Assembly: GCF_004379255.2 (NCBI RefSeq)
Contig: NC_056051.1
Coordinates: forward strand, 25,227,267-25,291,266
DNA: 64,000 nt
Reading direction: 5' to 3'
Source of the DNA: Salvia splendens
Taxonomy: Eukaryota; Streptophyta; Magnoliopsida; Lamiales; Lamiaceae
The notes under the pieces were generated by a model. That model was not told where the DNA came from. It saw nothing but the letters and a program-made list of their open reading frames with translations, and made no database searches. Position 1 is the stretch's first letter; every line of letters starts with the position of its first letter. The position numbers and the translations under genes were made by a program. Shown one piece after another: positions 12,359-23,911 of the stretch.

Positions 12359-12896
12359 TAACGCCCTGACAATCTTCAGGGGTAGGCTTCCGAAGATCCC
12401 TATCCCCGAATATCTCTCTAACGCCCAGACAAAAATACTTCAGGCAGTCCCGCGCAGTCGTCTCGCCGATGTGGAGGTACTCGTCGAACATGTCGGTCGA
12501 ACCTCCGTATGCCAACTGCCTAATTGCGGCAGTGCACTTCTGAATCGGCGTGTGTCCTGGTTTACCAGCCGCATCCTCTCGCACCCTAAAATACACGTAT
12601 CGACGCTCTAAAGCGCCCACGATACGCATAAAGAGCGGCCGATGCATCCTAAACCGTCGCCGGAATAGGTTCTCCCCAAACCGTGGCTCCGGCGCAAAGT
12701 AATCCTCGTACAACCGCCTGTGGGCAGCGAGGTGATCCCAGGGCACTATAGTGCGACGATGGATGGGTCGAGGCACCGCCGGCGCAGAGGCCGCTTGTTC
12801 CTCCCTCTCCGCGGCCTCCCGCACATGTGCGTGTATCATCTGCATCATGTGTTCATAATGCCCAACACCACCACTACCACTACCACTACCTGCCAT
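12359..12896 (-). pseudogene. PIF/Harbinger transposase, N-terminal fragment
   Basis: From ATG 12896 the frame gives about 178 residues of a Harbinger-type (HARBI1/ALP1-like) transposase: an N-terminal EHMMQMIHAHVREAAEREEQ helix, then YFAPEPRFGENLFRRRFRMH, CTAAIRQLAYGGSTDMFDEY, the helix-turn-helix-like IGETTARDCLKYFC, and FGDRDLRKPTPEDCQ. The catalytic DDE half that should follow is missing: the frame runs into the terminus of the nested element. On the far side of that insertion (below 10218) the sequence GAGAGATGTTCGACAATG resembles part of the transposase's own VREIFGD coding sequence, then turns AT-rich, so the catalytic part had already been deleted. The 230-residue frame reported from this ATG includes about 50 residues from the inserted element. 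Confidence 0.82.
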
Positions 12897-13226
12897 TACA
12901 GATATATAAAAGAAATTTAGAGAGAGATAAACTTGTTAATACAAGTGGTGCGAATGAAATGAAGTTCAACGGGATGTATATATAGGAACCGAAAAAAAAA
13001 CATTTAATGCATTAAATGGGAATTCCGCGCGGAATTCCGCGGGTGTCAACGCAATGGCGGACGTCCGCACGGAATTCCCTACGGAATTCCGTGGAACGCC
13101 GCGGAACTGCGAATTCCTTCGCGGAATTCCGTATCCGTGGAAGGGACGCACAATGGCGGACGTCCGCCACGGAATTTCCACACGCCGGTGGGAATTCCGC
13201 ATGGACGTCCACCATTGTTGTTTTTC

Positions 13227-13496
13227 TGTGATTATTGTGATTTGTCAACATAAATTAGGTGTTATCATGTTTGTGTCTATATATGTTGTGTTGTGTTCCT
13301 ATCAAGAGTTTATTATCGTAGCTTGTTCGGATTGATATATCGTGTCATATTCATATCGTAGCCGACACACATAATTTGTCATACGTATTTATAACCTATT
13401 CATAACCGACAAACATCTCAAAGTTTAGATAACTAGCGCTTTAAAATTCACAATTAATTACAAGTCACCCAATATAAATTACAAATTCTATAGTTA
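13227..13496. other. Short AT-rich spacer
   Basis: Nothing recognised between the Harbinger element and the next MITE. Confidence 0.4.
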
Positions 13497-13805
13497 GAGC
13501 ATCTCCAACAGGAAAAAGTAAATTGAGAAAGTATATAATCTCATTTACCTTCTCAAAAAGGTAATTATAACTTCTCAAAAAGTAATGAACTCTAAGAGAA
13601 GAAGAAAAATGAAAAAAACAAATAAAAATAACTACATTTTTACCTTTTGTTCCAAAAATAGGTAAAGATACATTCTCAAATGAAAGAAGGTATAATGCAT
13701 GCTCAAATACCATTTCCTTTGGAGAGTGAAATTTTATATAGAAAACGTAAATGTGATAGTTATTTCTCTTTACCTTTCCATTTACCTCTTCCCTTGGAGA
13801 TGTTC
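13497..13805. mobile_element. PIF/Harbinger MITE (309 bp)
   Basis: Termini GAGCATCTCCAACAGG on the left and, inverted, GAACATCTCCAAGGG on the right are flanked by TTA direct repeats (13494-13496 and 13806-13808). No coding capacity. Confidence 0.85.
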
Positions 13806-13808
13806 TTA

Positions 13809-14907
13809 ATAGATACCAAAAAAGTTATTTTATCACTTATCTTTATTATTAATGAATTGTTATAAAAAACTCATCAATGTCTTATCACACGTTAATTACA
13901 CATTTGAACCTATTATGATTATGATATTTTGAATAATTTTTGATCATCTATAATGTTTTATATAGTAGTAATATATAGTATAAGATGTAAATAGTGAGGG
14001 ACAATGATAATAAATCTAAAACCATGAATTATTCGGTATATCCTCTATGGATTCTTTCTTTGTGTTTCTTCATTTTGTTAGTGGATGTTGCACCACAAGG
14101 TACAACAAGATCAACTTTAAAAGAAATCAAGGTGGATAATAGCATATCCATTTGGATGATTGGACCAAGGAGGAAAATGACTTTTGTCATTTTATATTAT
14201 TTCTTTAATTATTTTGTATTTTCATGTTTTTGAGAGTGATACTTTTGTTATATATGTTTTGCCAACTTGGTTTGTAAACCATGATTTTCATTATTGATGA
14301 AATGTCTCAGTCTCTATCATTTATAAAGAAGATATGTGACGGGGCGGACGTGGAAAAATAATTTTGAAAATGGTAAAATCACAAATTGTACAATAAAGAA
14401 TTTTAAATAAATAAAAAAAAATCCAACTAGAATATTAGATATAAGGTTTAATTATTACAATATAAATCGGGTTTTATCACACTGATTAAAGTTTGAAGCA
14501 AAATGTAATTAATATTCTTTCTTTTATTTTGATAAATGTAGTAAATGTTAAATTTAAAATCGCATTACGCTAAAAATATGTTATTGGGCTTTTTTCACGA
14601 AATAATTGAAATTTAAACCCATTAATACAGTGAGAATTATTGGGCTTTACTTTCTTTGCAAATAGGTCATTTAGCTTGCAAATTTAAACACAATTCTTCC
14701 ATTTAAAAGCATTACTTTGAACTCTTTTTCATTACATATAAAATTTCGTCGCATAATATTTTACATACTCCTTTGTAAATCAATCTTTTATAATAATAGT
14801 ATTTCATTACATGTCTAGTAACTGGTTTGCTATTAGTCATGAGTTCTGGGTCTGGTCTTCTTCTTATGACAAAATTAATTTTCAGTCAATTTACCTACTA
14901 TAAGGTA
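13809..14907. other. AT-rich intergenic DNA
   Basis: No gene recognised. A 79-residue frame at 13994-14233 begins with a hydrophobic stretch (SLCFFILLVDVAPQGTTRS) that could mimic a signal peptide followed by a short secreted peptide, but no family signature follows; I do not call it a gene. Confidence 0.35.
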
Positions 14908-14915
14908 ATCTTGTG

Positions 14916-15729
14916 CAGTGTTGCCCACGGTTCATGAACCGGTGGTTTTTGTTCGAAACCGCCGGTTCCGGTTTTGGGAAATGTGGAACCGGAACCGAAC
15001 CATGAGCCTTTTTTACGGTTTTGGTTCTGGTTTCGAACCGCCGGTTTTCAGACGGTTCCACGCGGTTTAGGTTCGGTTTTGGCGGTTTTTTATTTTTTAT
15101 TTAATTTTTTTTTTGCTATGTGATTTGAATTTATACAATAAATTGGAACAAGACAAGATAATATAAATTGAAATAAGACGAGTAAGGTGAAAATCAGTAT
15201 CAATTTTATTGAATTTGAGTTGTAACGGACAACGATACATTACAATTTACAATACACATATAATGTGATATAATTTACGAGTGTCGTCGGAACATAAATA
15301 AAAAACACGAAATGGGGAGGGGGGGAATGGATCAATTTGAATACAAAATCATAATTAAATTTTTTTTAAAAAACTTTAAAAAAAATTGAACAACGACCAA
15401 CAAACCGTCTGACCACCTGCATGAACCATCCAATCGGCACTGCACCGTGTCAGCCTTGCGTTCCGCACCAAATCGTGAAACCGCCGGTTTCGGTCAAAAA
15501 CCGCCTGCAAAAGCTGAACTCCTCGATCATCTTGGCAGAACCGTGAAACCGTCCGGAACCTGCGGTTCGGTGGCGGTTTCGGTTCATAAAATTTAGAACC
15601 AGAACCGGCCCGCAGTTCAAAATATGGCGGTTCCGGTTCAAGAAAATGTCACGGTTCCGGTTCAGAACCGGAACCGGCGATTACGGTTCCGCGGTTAACT
15701 GCCTGAACCGAAAACCTTGGGCATCTCTA
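14916..15729. mobile_element. Non-autonomous hAT element (814 bp), GGTTC-rich
   Basis: The ends are CAGTGTTGCCCA and, inverted, TAGAGATGCCCA, flanked by a perfect 8-bp direct repeat ATCTTGTG (14908-14915 and 15730-15737), the hallmark of hAT transposition. Both subterminal regions contain many copies of GGTTC/GAACC-type motifs (CCGGTTC, GGCGGTTTC) in both orientations, possibly transposase-binding sites. The centre is AT-rich with no transposase; short frames inside come from the repeats. Confidence 0.9.
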
Positions 15730-15737
15730 ATCTTGTG

Positions 15738-17520
15738 CCAATTTAATATTGAGTAGTCGAACACCAAAAAATGTACAAACGTAGATGAGTATAACATTCG
15801 AATAATAATACAAACCATAAATTTCAAAAGGTTTAGATATATTTTCAATAATTCGGTATTATTATAATTGAAGAAAGCAAAGTCCTCTCTACAGGAAGCC
15901 ATCATCACTAATCTAATCTAATTAAAGTCTGAAACTGACTTAGGCCCAAATTTATAGAGGCTGTGGACATCAAAATTCAGAAAGTCAGATATAGATTTTT
16001 CAACAAAAAATTAATTATCATTATGAATGAAGGAAATAAAAAAATAAAATAAAAGAAATAGAGTGCATATTCAAGTTAAAGAAATAATATTTTTTTATTA
16101 ATGTATTATTTTTTACAAAATACCACCCAATATGTATAAAAAATGCACATACATTTATCAAAGACTATATTTTTTAATAATTGATTACTCCCTTGAAAAT
16201 AGTAGAAGTGTGATCAAAATTGACTTGCACCATTACGTCGACAGGACCAAGTGGAAAAACGTCTTGTATTTGCATATCATTTTGGCATATTCTAATTTGC
16301 CAATATTTTTCGTATTTAATCAGATTTTGTGGTGGATAGATACGTGTTCATTTGAAATAATGATTCACGAATGAGTATAATATTACTATGGACCATGGGC
16401 GGATCCAGGAATTAAAAATGGTGGGGTCGGACGAGAAAATTAATATAATAATATTTAAATATATAAAATAGTAGTAAAAATACATTACAAATGAAATATC
16501 CCTATTTTATATTAAGCACGATAATTGACTTCTATGAGTATTCATATTTTGATGCTAACTTAAAGTTATTTCATTGGAAATAGTTATGAATATGTATCTT
16601 TTAGTCGTGTTCAACATTAGTATTAGAAAAACAGACGAAAGCGCAAAATCTTTATAAAAGAAATGTATCCATTAATCTTAATGAAAAGTAATTAAAATCA
16701 ATGATTAAAAGCAATTATTATATTTATTAAAATTAGATAAAAAATTTATTAGTTACTACTAGTTTAAAATAAAAGTAAAAAACTAATACATGATTAAAAG
16801 ATAATCAATAAACTACTGGTTTATAATAATTCGAATTTTGATTTCAATATTCAAATTTAATACCCATTTTCAGTGGAATAACCATTTTCCACTGAAATGC
16901 CGCACCTTGATACAATATTCAAATTTATAATAATTCGAATTTTGATTTCATAGTTAACTCTTTAAAAAACGGGGTACTACTTTAAAAATGTGCATACATG
17001 TACATTTTTTTAATCACGTTCATCAAAGTATTTAAAAGTCAATTTTTGTAAGGGACAATGCTAATAATTAATTTTCCCTATTTAAAGTGGTTGTACTTAA
17101 ATATAACTCTAAATTTTGTACTGAGGTATCACTTGCTTAGATGATAATAACTAATAACCAATAATAATATTATTAATAATAAACACATTTGAACTAATAT
17201 ATATTAGTTCAAAGACCTCACTTTACTAAAAGAAAACTGTATGATCTTACAAATTAGAATGCAATTACGTGGAATTAAATCATATACTCCTCATATAGAA
17301 GAAAAAGAACTCCATTGGAGTAATAAATGTATGTTGTCCTCTCAAAGTGGCGCATATTTTCGCATCATAAATCAAAGCACGCAAGTATACCATTTCTTCC
17401 CATTAAAATAAAAACACAAAATTAAATCAAATTACCATAACCTAAACAATAACCATATCAATTAATATTCTAAAAAAGACTAAACTAGCCTTCTTCTTCA
17501 TCATCATCAGCACATCTTCA
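15738..17520. other. AT-rich intergenic DNA with possible transposon debris
   Basis: No gene recognised. A 'ggcggatccagg' stretch near 16390 resembles one end of a hAT-like element, but I cannot find its partner. A duplicated 'aatattcaaattta' / 'ataattcgaattttgatttca' motif occurs near 16826-16950. Confidence 0.35.
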
Positions 17521-17640
17521 TCAGAAATCCTTGAGCAACTTCCTCACCTGCTCAAGCGTCACAAACAGCACCACCGTAAACGGCCCCTGCCTCGATATCG
17601 TCGGAATAAACCCCTTGTAAAGGGCGAACGGCCCCTCGGC
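17521..17640 (-). pseudogene. C-terminal fragment of a mitochondrial dicarboxylate carrier
   Basis: The last 39 residues of this frame, from AEGPFALYKGFIPTISR to LEQVRKLLKDF, match the C-terminal end of plant mitochondrial dicarboxylate carriers (DIC, also called uncoupling protein 4/5 types). The five preceding transmembrane helices of the carrier are absent. Upstream (17641-17802) the frame continues into unrelated Pro/Arg/Ser-rich sequence, giving a chimeric 93-residue frame from ATG 17802. The fragment is too short to be a carrier. It is either a gene relic or a piece moved by a transposon; the higher GC of 17500-17800 than its surroundings fits a moved exon. No end repeats were found. 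Confidence 0.75.
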
Positions 17641-19796
17641 CTGATCGTCTTCATCGGAAAAGCTGAGCTGCTTGAGGTCTGAGGATGAATCATGGGGCGG
17701 AGTTCCGGATGCCGTGGGGTCGGGGGCTGTTGGGAGGAGTCTTCCGGCGGTTCTCCGGGGACGGCGGTGGGGTCGGCCGACCCCGCGCGACACCACCTGC
17801 ATCCTCCGATGCTATGGACTATATACTTATTTTGTTGTATAAAGGTTAGTAATGATCAATCGAAGAAGAGTAGGGTTTAGGAAGAAGATGAACACACACT
17901 ATGTTTGAGAAACCGAAGAGGAAAACTCTTATTGATTACGCAAAAGTGTTTACTACTTGAATCAATCACACTTTTCTAATGAGCTCATTAACAACTACTT
18001 ATACTAGAGATTAAGTGAATGAGATCTTTCACAAAATCTGTTATGGTTTGTTGCTAGTTTCAAGCATCTAGCATCTTCATACACATTAACATATTTATAG
18101 TCACACACAATGATTATAAATTTATAATTTATATTTCTAATTAGTTATTACAATATTAATTTTTAAGTGGTTGATGTTGAGCTTATAATGGCTAGACGAC
18201 AGCAATTATTCATTCTCTTCACACTTTCCATCCCCCTACTGGAGAATTAACCTCATTATATTAATAAAAGATGGAGTATTGATTTTGCACAAAGAAAATA
18301 AAATATTATACATAACTAATTTCTAATTCTTTGAGTGGTCAAATTGGTACAGTAATTTATTATTCTATAAAATATTATCTATTATCCCAACAACTCCTTA
18401 AAAGAATTAAGCGAACTAATACACAAAGGTTTATTTGGAAATATTAGGATCAAATATTTCCCATAAATTAATGTAGCCTAGTTGATTAAATTTGCATATG
18501 GATATGTGGCTAGTCTTCCATCATGGAGTAGATACATATACTATAAATTGTTTATTTTTGAAATATTATTTAATTTTACTTTAACGTGCAAACCGTGCAA
18601 CTGATAATTTATTGAAAACGGAATAAAAGATAGCCTAAAAGAAGGAATCAAATAGTTAAAGTTCAAAATAATACTCCATTAATCTATTATTAATAATTTT
18701 AATACAGTAGTAAATAATAGTATGAGTTATAATTTAAAAGTGGTAATTATGAAAGAGAAAAGTGATTAAAATATTATTAAAGTTGTAACTACTAACTAGA
18801 TAGAGAAAAAACATATCATGTAAATAATACTAAAAGAGACTACTTTTTTTACCTACCAAAATAAAAATATGACTATCGACTGTAGATGGAGCAATGAGTC
18901 AATGACTATGTCCTAGGAGTACTATATTCTAAATTATTTATGTTATATTTAAATGTATTACAATAAAAAATTCCAAAAAAACAAATTTGAAAGTCAAATA
19001 TCATTCTAAATTCGAATCCAACTTTATTATAGAAGACAACTTGACAATATTCATATTTGATGCACCTACTAGACATCTATCTCTTCCCATTCACTTTGGC
19101 CACACAAATCTCATTAAACAATTCCACCATAAAACTATTCATTTCATCCGATGAAATATTTCGATGAAGTATCTCAGTTTGACTCGACACATATACTACT
19201 CCTCCGTACAATTTAATATGCAAAATATATAATACTACAATTTAAATATATAAAATATATTACTCTGAATGAAATATGTCAGCTTGAAAAAGATAAAAAG
19301 TTAAATATGTACACAAGGTTTAAGAAAGACAAAAATTTATGTACACGTACGCATATAGTGCGTGATCAACGTTTTAATATTGTCGTGTTTACCATTTGTA
19401 ACACATAATTTTGAATGTCTTTTTCGGGCAATAATTTTATTTTGATTAGTTCCCACGATGTTGTTCGGAGTGTATGAGAGACTTACCCTTTTCAAAATAT
19501 AAAAAATTAAAAAAAATTACTGAAATATAATCATATTTTTACGATAAAACACTAATTTACCAAATACTCCCTATTCAAAACGGTCGCCCAAAAAGGTCAG
19601 AGCTTAGATTAGTCAATTTCATGCAACTCTATAATATTTCACCTTCTAATATTTAATCCATTTAATAAAATAAATTCCTAAATAGTCCAACATTTTTAGG
19701 CAGACGCACACTTTTTCCCAATTAATTAATTAAACGAAACTAAAAAAATTCAACACCTACATACCGCCCTCCATCTTCTTCACCAAGAAATTAGTC
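17641..19796. other. Intergenic DNA upstream of the receptor cluster
   Basis: 17641-17802 is GC-rich, of unknown origin, fused in frame to the carrier fragment. 17810-18000 includes 'aaaactcttattgattac' which recalls a copia LTR end but lacks a partner. The rest is AT-rich. 19740-19796 is the likely leader of the gene at 19797. Confidence 0.35.
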
Positions 19797-20648
19797 ATGA
19801 AAACACACCACACTTTCTCTCTCTTCACACTCTCTCTCCTCATCATCATCTTATCCAAACTCTGCCGCGGCGCGGACTTCCGATACGAAGCCTGCGCGCC
19901 GCAACATTGCAGCGGCGGCGGCCCCAACATTAGCTTCCCATTCTTCCTCCCATCGCAGCAATCCTACTGCGGCTACCCAGGCTTCGCGATCAATTGCAGC
20001 AGAAGCGGATTTCCGCTTCTCCATCTCTCGGAAAACGATTACATAATCGAAGACATTTTCTACGGAAACCGATCTCTCCACGTCTTCAACGCCGCAGCGT
20101 TGCTGCCATCATCGATCGGCAGCTGCTCTCGGAGATTGATCGGAAACGCGACTCTCCCCGGCGGCAGATTCGATTACTCCGGCGGCGAGGATTTCGGTCT
20201 GTTTTTCGGGTGCAAAAACGTGAGCGAAGAGCTGCGGAGGTATGGAATTGGCAATTGCAATGTTTCTAGAGAGAGAAGCGACGAGATTGATTTGGCGATG
20301 TTCGCTGGCAATGAGGATTGGGGGAGAGCGATTGGCACGTGCGAGGAGAGCGTTGTGGCACGTGCGGAGTTTAGTGGGGATGAGAGGGAGGATGAAGTGG
20401 TGGATGTTGCGGCGGTTTTGAGGAGGGGATTTGTGATGAATTGGAAGGCGAGTGATTGTAGCGATTGCCGAGAGAGCGGCGGCCGCTGCGGTTTCAATCA
20501 GAGTTCTTTCCATTTTAGGTGTTTCTGCCCCGATCGGCCGCATTCGAGGAGCTGCAAACCGGGTGAGATATTCTCTCTTGATTTATTTCCTTTTTTTACT
20601 AAGTTCAATTTATGCTTTTTTTGTGCTGAATATTTTCTCTTTGATTGA
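19797..20648 (+). CDS. LRK10L2-type receptor ectodomain without a kinase
   Basis: A secreted cell-wall-facing ectodomain. Residues 1-25 are a signal peptide (FSLFTLSLLIIILSKLCRG). GUB_WAK_bind follows (ADFRYEACAP, NISFPFFLPSQQSYCGYPGF, CSRSGFPLLHL), then a WAK_assoc region ending in the Cys-rich SDCSDCRESGGRCGF...FRCFCPDRPHSRSC. A phase-1 donor (CCGG|GTGAGA, exon end 20562) matches that of the intact receptor at 47105-50222, so this was built as exon 1 of a receptor kinase. No transmembrane or kinase exon follows: a Harbinger element starts 320 bp downstream. Read without splicing the protein is 283 residues. It may be a secreted ectodomain or a relic; the frame is fully open, which argues against long decay. 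Closest relatives in the window are the group B ectodomains at 49.4-50.2 and 63.4-64.0 kb. Confidence 0.8.
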   Translation: MKTHHTFSLFTLSLLIIILSKLCRGADFRYEACAPQHCSGGGPNISFPFFLPSQQSYCGYPGFAINCSRSGFPLLHLSENDYIIEDIFYGNRSLHVFNAAALLPSSIGSCSRRLIGNATLPGGRFDYSGGEDFGLFFGCKNVSEELRRYGIGNCNVSRERSDEIDLAMFAGNEDWGRAIGTCEESVVARAEFSGDEREDEVVDVAAVLRRGFVMNWKASDCSDCRESGGRCGFNQSSFHFRCFCPDRPHSRSCKPGEIFSLDLFPFFTKFNLCFFCAEYFLFD

Positions 20649-20923
20649 TTTCTGTGCGATTTTCTTACCTAATAATTGTGCATGATTTTTTGTTGGTATA
20701 GAGTTAAAATTGGGCTATAGTTAGGTATTTAATCTAATCAATCTTGGATGTTTTGAGCTTCGATTTGTTTAACGGAATGCCTATAGCTTAGTAGCTGCAA
20801 TACTAATGTGAAACTCCTCATTTAACGAAGTCGTATAAAATTCATGCATCCTTGCGACGAAAACTAGACTCTAGTATTATTGGGTCATCCGCAACGCTGT
20901 CTCTTATCCGTCTCTTAACCGTC

Positions 20924-21125
20924 TCATCCCTTAATTATTCATGGACCCACTGTACTTTTCACTCCATCAACTAAGAGACAGAACCTGCAACCCTTCATCT
21001 CTTAACCATCTCTTAACTTACTATTCATCCCTTAATTATTCATGGGCCCACTGTACTTTTCACTCCATCAACTAAGAGACAGAACCTGCAACCCTTCATC
21101 TCTTAACCATCTCTTAACTTACTAT
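20924..21125. repeat. 101-bp tandem duplication within the Harbinger element
   Basis: Two adjacent copies (20924-21024, 21025-21125) of a unit beginning 'tcatcccttaattattcatgg' are nearly identical; 'atggacccactg' in one is 'atgggcccactg' in the other. Near-identity shows the duplication is young. Confidence 0.9.
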
Positions 21126-21313
21126 TCATTCAATTTCATTTTTTATTTTTTTCTAACAAATTCAATTAATAAAAAACACACTTCATTAAATAAAATAAAA
21201 ATACAACATAAAATAAAAATACAACTTAAAAATTAAAAAAAAACACATAATTAAAATCCTAAAAAAATAAAAAGTACATAATTTAAAATATAATTTTATA
21301 GAAATAAAAAAAG

Positions 21314-22453
21314 CTACTCCGCCAGCGAATCATCCCCCGAAGGCGGCGGCGGTGCACTGAAGCCACCTGAAGACGCAATACCAATTTGTCTTGCCAAATA
21401 CTCAATTCCGTCAAGATGGGCTTGGTATTGGGGAGGCGTCATGCGGGAAGTGTCCGCCATCGTGGCAGTCAAGTACATGGACATTAGGGTGTTCGAGGCT
21501 ACCCCCGAGCCCGCCTGGCTTGATTCGCCTCGGCCCCTCCTTCCTCTAGCCGCCTTCGCCGCCTTAATCCCTTGCGGCCGACGGCGCCCACAGGAGGACC
21601 CCCCGGCATCGTCTGTCGTGCCCTCAACCTCTTGCGAGGCAACGTCTTGTGCGGCGCTGCCCGAACCGCCCCCACTAGACGAGTATTGGCCACCCGCCGT
21701 GTGCTTCGTGCGCTTCGAGGTCGAGCCCGAGCTGGTCCGGACACCGCCGGCCCACCTTTCCTCGTCTTTGACGGCCTCCCAAACATCTACATGTCTGAAT
21801 CCTTTGCCGGTGTCTTCAAAATAGACTCGCAAAGCCGATCTCAGAATGTCGGCTCCCGTGGCTCCGCTTTGGTAATGAGCCGCTTCGTTCTTGTAGATGC
21901 AGCAGAATTTTTTGACATCTCCGTCGATTCGGTCAAAGTGAGCGTGAAGCATCTTCAATGTGCGGCGGCGGGACCCCTTCGGCTTAATCTGGTTGTAGGC
22001 CTCGGTGACCTTTTCCCAGAAGCATTTCCAGGTTTGTTGATTCCCGACGATGGGATCGTACGAGACGCTGATCCAGGCGTTGTACACAACCATCGTGTCA
22101 TTGTGGCTGTACGGATGCCGGCCTACATCCTCCTCCTCCTCGGCCGCCTCCGCCTCTTCCTCCACCGCCCTGGAGCTTCCACCGCCTCGTCCTCCTTCCG
22201 GAGTGGGTTCATTCGGATAATCCTCCCGAATTTGGGATAATCCATGTGAACTCCTCGGGACGGAGGGACGAGCTATGCATCAACGTCAAAATGGGGTGGT
22301 TGGTACCCCGCCGGCGTCGACGAGCCCTGGGTGCCCGACGTCGACGAACCGGAGCCGGAACTACCCAAGACATTGTACATGCCCTCTAGTCGCCAAACGG
22401 TTGATGTCAAACCCGTCGGAGCAGCCACCGCCATAGTTGCCACCGATGGACAT
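21314..22453 (-). pseudogene. Harbinger ORF1-type Myb/SANT-like protein, disrupted
   Basis: An ATG at 22453 opens with MSIGGNYGGG, matching MSGDGNYGGG of the intact relative at 52196, but the frame breaks within about 30 codons, and a further stop falls after FDVDA. The downstream 283-residue frame (22165-21314) is open and carries the Myb/SANT-like part: RHPYSHNDTMVVYNAWISVS, DPIVGNQQTWKCFWEKVTEA, FCCIYKNEAAHYQSGATGAD, KDEERWAGGVRTSSGSTSKR, then a Gly/Ser/Arg-rich tail ending SGDDSLAE. The N-terminal quarter is therefore frameshifted while the DNA-binding region is intact. Role as for other ORF1 proteins: assumed partner of a Harbinger transposase. Confidence 0.82.
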
Positions 22454-22859
22454 TTTGTGATGAGATGTTAGATGAAAATTAGAGAGAAAATGGAGATGAT
22501 TTAGGAAGAATAGATGTGTGTTTGTGTGTGAAATGAGGATGAAATAGGAGTATTTATAGAGTAAAAAAAAGGAAACAATGGTCGAAAATAACGGTAATAT
22601 TACCGTTATTTTTTTTATTAAATTTGATTTTTTAAAAAAAATGATTTATTGCATCAGCGTGATGAAGCCCACTCGCGGGCCGGCGAGTGGGCGTCACGCG
22701 TGGCGCCGAAGATCGTGGCGAGACAGCCCGCGATCCGTCTCGGTGGGACGAGCGTCTCGGCGAGACCGGGACGAGACGAGGCGCTGCAACGCGTCTCGCC
22801 GCCATCTCGTCTCGGCGGGACAAAATACGAGCCACCCGCGGGATGCGTTGCGGGTGGCC

Positions 22860-23864
22860 TTATGACGTTAAGAACAACCTAGTTGATAAGATGATTCTCA
22901 TTCATGCAATATGTCGGTATTTCGAGTCACCACAAGAGTATTATGGAGCGAGAACTAGATTGGAGTATTATTTTCGAATCATTACGAGAGTAGATGTGAA
23001 ATCATTATTGTTAAGTGAAAAAAAGCTAGATTTTGAATCCCCACGTGCATGGTTTTGGGATTTTGCCATTAATTGTCTTTATTTTCGTTTACGTTTTACT
23101 TACTATATGTATCGTATCAAATGAACCGAAGGATAAGGTCTAGTAGCTAGAAAACAACTACAATCCTATGTAGAAGGGTCAGGATCGGGTGTGAAAACAC
23201 TTTTGTGCATGCCGGAGGCCTGAAGTTGGGGTAGTCCATTGGGTCGGGTTGAATAATTCTAATTGGCTCAGATTAGGACACTTATTATAGTCCGAATCAA
23301 ACCTATTTGATTGCTAGACTATATTATTTACGTGTTATATCAAATTTAAGACTAATATAAACTGGACTCTCAATATTACTACAGTCAAACCAATAATTAA
23401 ATTATCAAATTAGGATTTATACTATTCATGACCCCATTACAAGTCATATCAACGTAGTTGACAAAATATGGATTGCGACTGTGTCAAATTCAAGAGACGT
23501 TTTTAAGGGATTCAAGAGACGTTTTTAAGGGGAATTACTCCTAATGAGGAATTGGGGAAAATATAGATCTAGACTTCTAGTAGTATAAAATTTTGAGAGA
23601 GAAAAAATTCCACTAAAGCTGGTTCCGATTTCTGATTGGTTTAGATTTAGATTATTCTTTGCGCCACAAAAGTTGACTAGGGTCAGTCTCACAATTCACA
23701 CCATTATTTTGAGAAGCAAAAATATGATTATGCTTATTTGGTTACTATCATGATAAAGAAACATTAAAATCACCAGGCTAATACTATGGTGTTCCATTAT
23801 ACATTAATTTTCCAAGTCAATTGGAGTACAAAATGGTCTATTCTCCCACTTTCTTAGTTCCGTT
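22860..23864. other. Intergenic DNA between Harbinger element and ectodomain array
   Basis: No gene recognised. A short tandem duplication of 'ttcaagagacgtttttaagg' lies at about 23490-23531. Confidence 0.4.
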
Positions 23865-23874
23865 CTATATAAAG
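23865..23874 (+). promoter_or_regulatory. TATA box of ectodomain gene 23912
   Basis: CTATATAAAG lies 38-47 nt before the ATG at 23912, leaving only a very short leader. This suggests the ectodomain exon has its own promoter. Confidence 0.65.
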
Positions 23875-23911
23875 AGCTTAGTCGCCTTTTTGGAGAGTAA
23901 CACATTTAGTC

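Larger units (their letters stand above)
9943..13226 (-). mobile_element. PIF/Harbinger element with truncated transposase, carrying a nested element
   Basis: The right subterminal region (13010-13226) is full of GGACGTCC and GGAATTCC motifs and 'caatggcggacgtccgc' units, as in the clean Harbinger MITE at 53820-54288. Both elements also share 'gaatgaaatgaagttcaacg' beside a TATA-like box, and a left-end 'ctgccacgt' repeat. The left end starts GAGCATTAGCGCAATTC, a decayed form of the GAGCATC terminus. The ends no longer match well and no clear TWA duplication remains, so boundaries are approximate. It encodes the N-terminal part of a Harbinger transposase on the minus strand and is interrupted by the element at 10218-12358. 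Confidence 0.7.
20883..22859 (-). mobile_element. PIF/Harbinger element carrying a broken ORF1 copy
   Basis: The ends are GGTCATCCGCAACGC and, inverted, GGCCACCCGCAACGC, flanked by TTG and TTA (an imperfect TWA duplication). About 1977 bp, oriented on the minus strand, and related over its coding part and ends to the element at 51751-53693. No transposase. The 3' subterminal part contains a 101-bp tandem duplication. Confidence 0.82.

Noticed and set aside
13994..14233. 79-residue frame resembling a secreted peptide
   Set aside because: A hydrophobic start alone is not enough; no conserved cysteines or peptide motif, and the C-terminus is low-complexity hydrophobic.
15450..15641. 63-residue frame
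   Set aside because: Created by the repeated GGTTC motifs of the hAT element.
16390..16440. Possible hAT-like terminus ('ggcggatccagg')
   Set aside because: No matching inverted end or target duplication found nearby.
17810..18010. Possible copia LTR end
   Set aside because: Only one short stretch recalls an LTR; no paired LTR, primer-binding site or TG...CA boundaries established.
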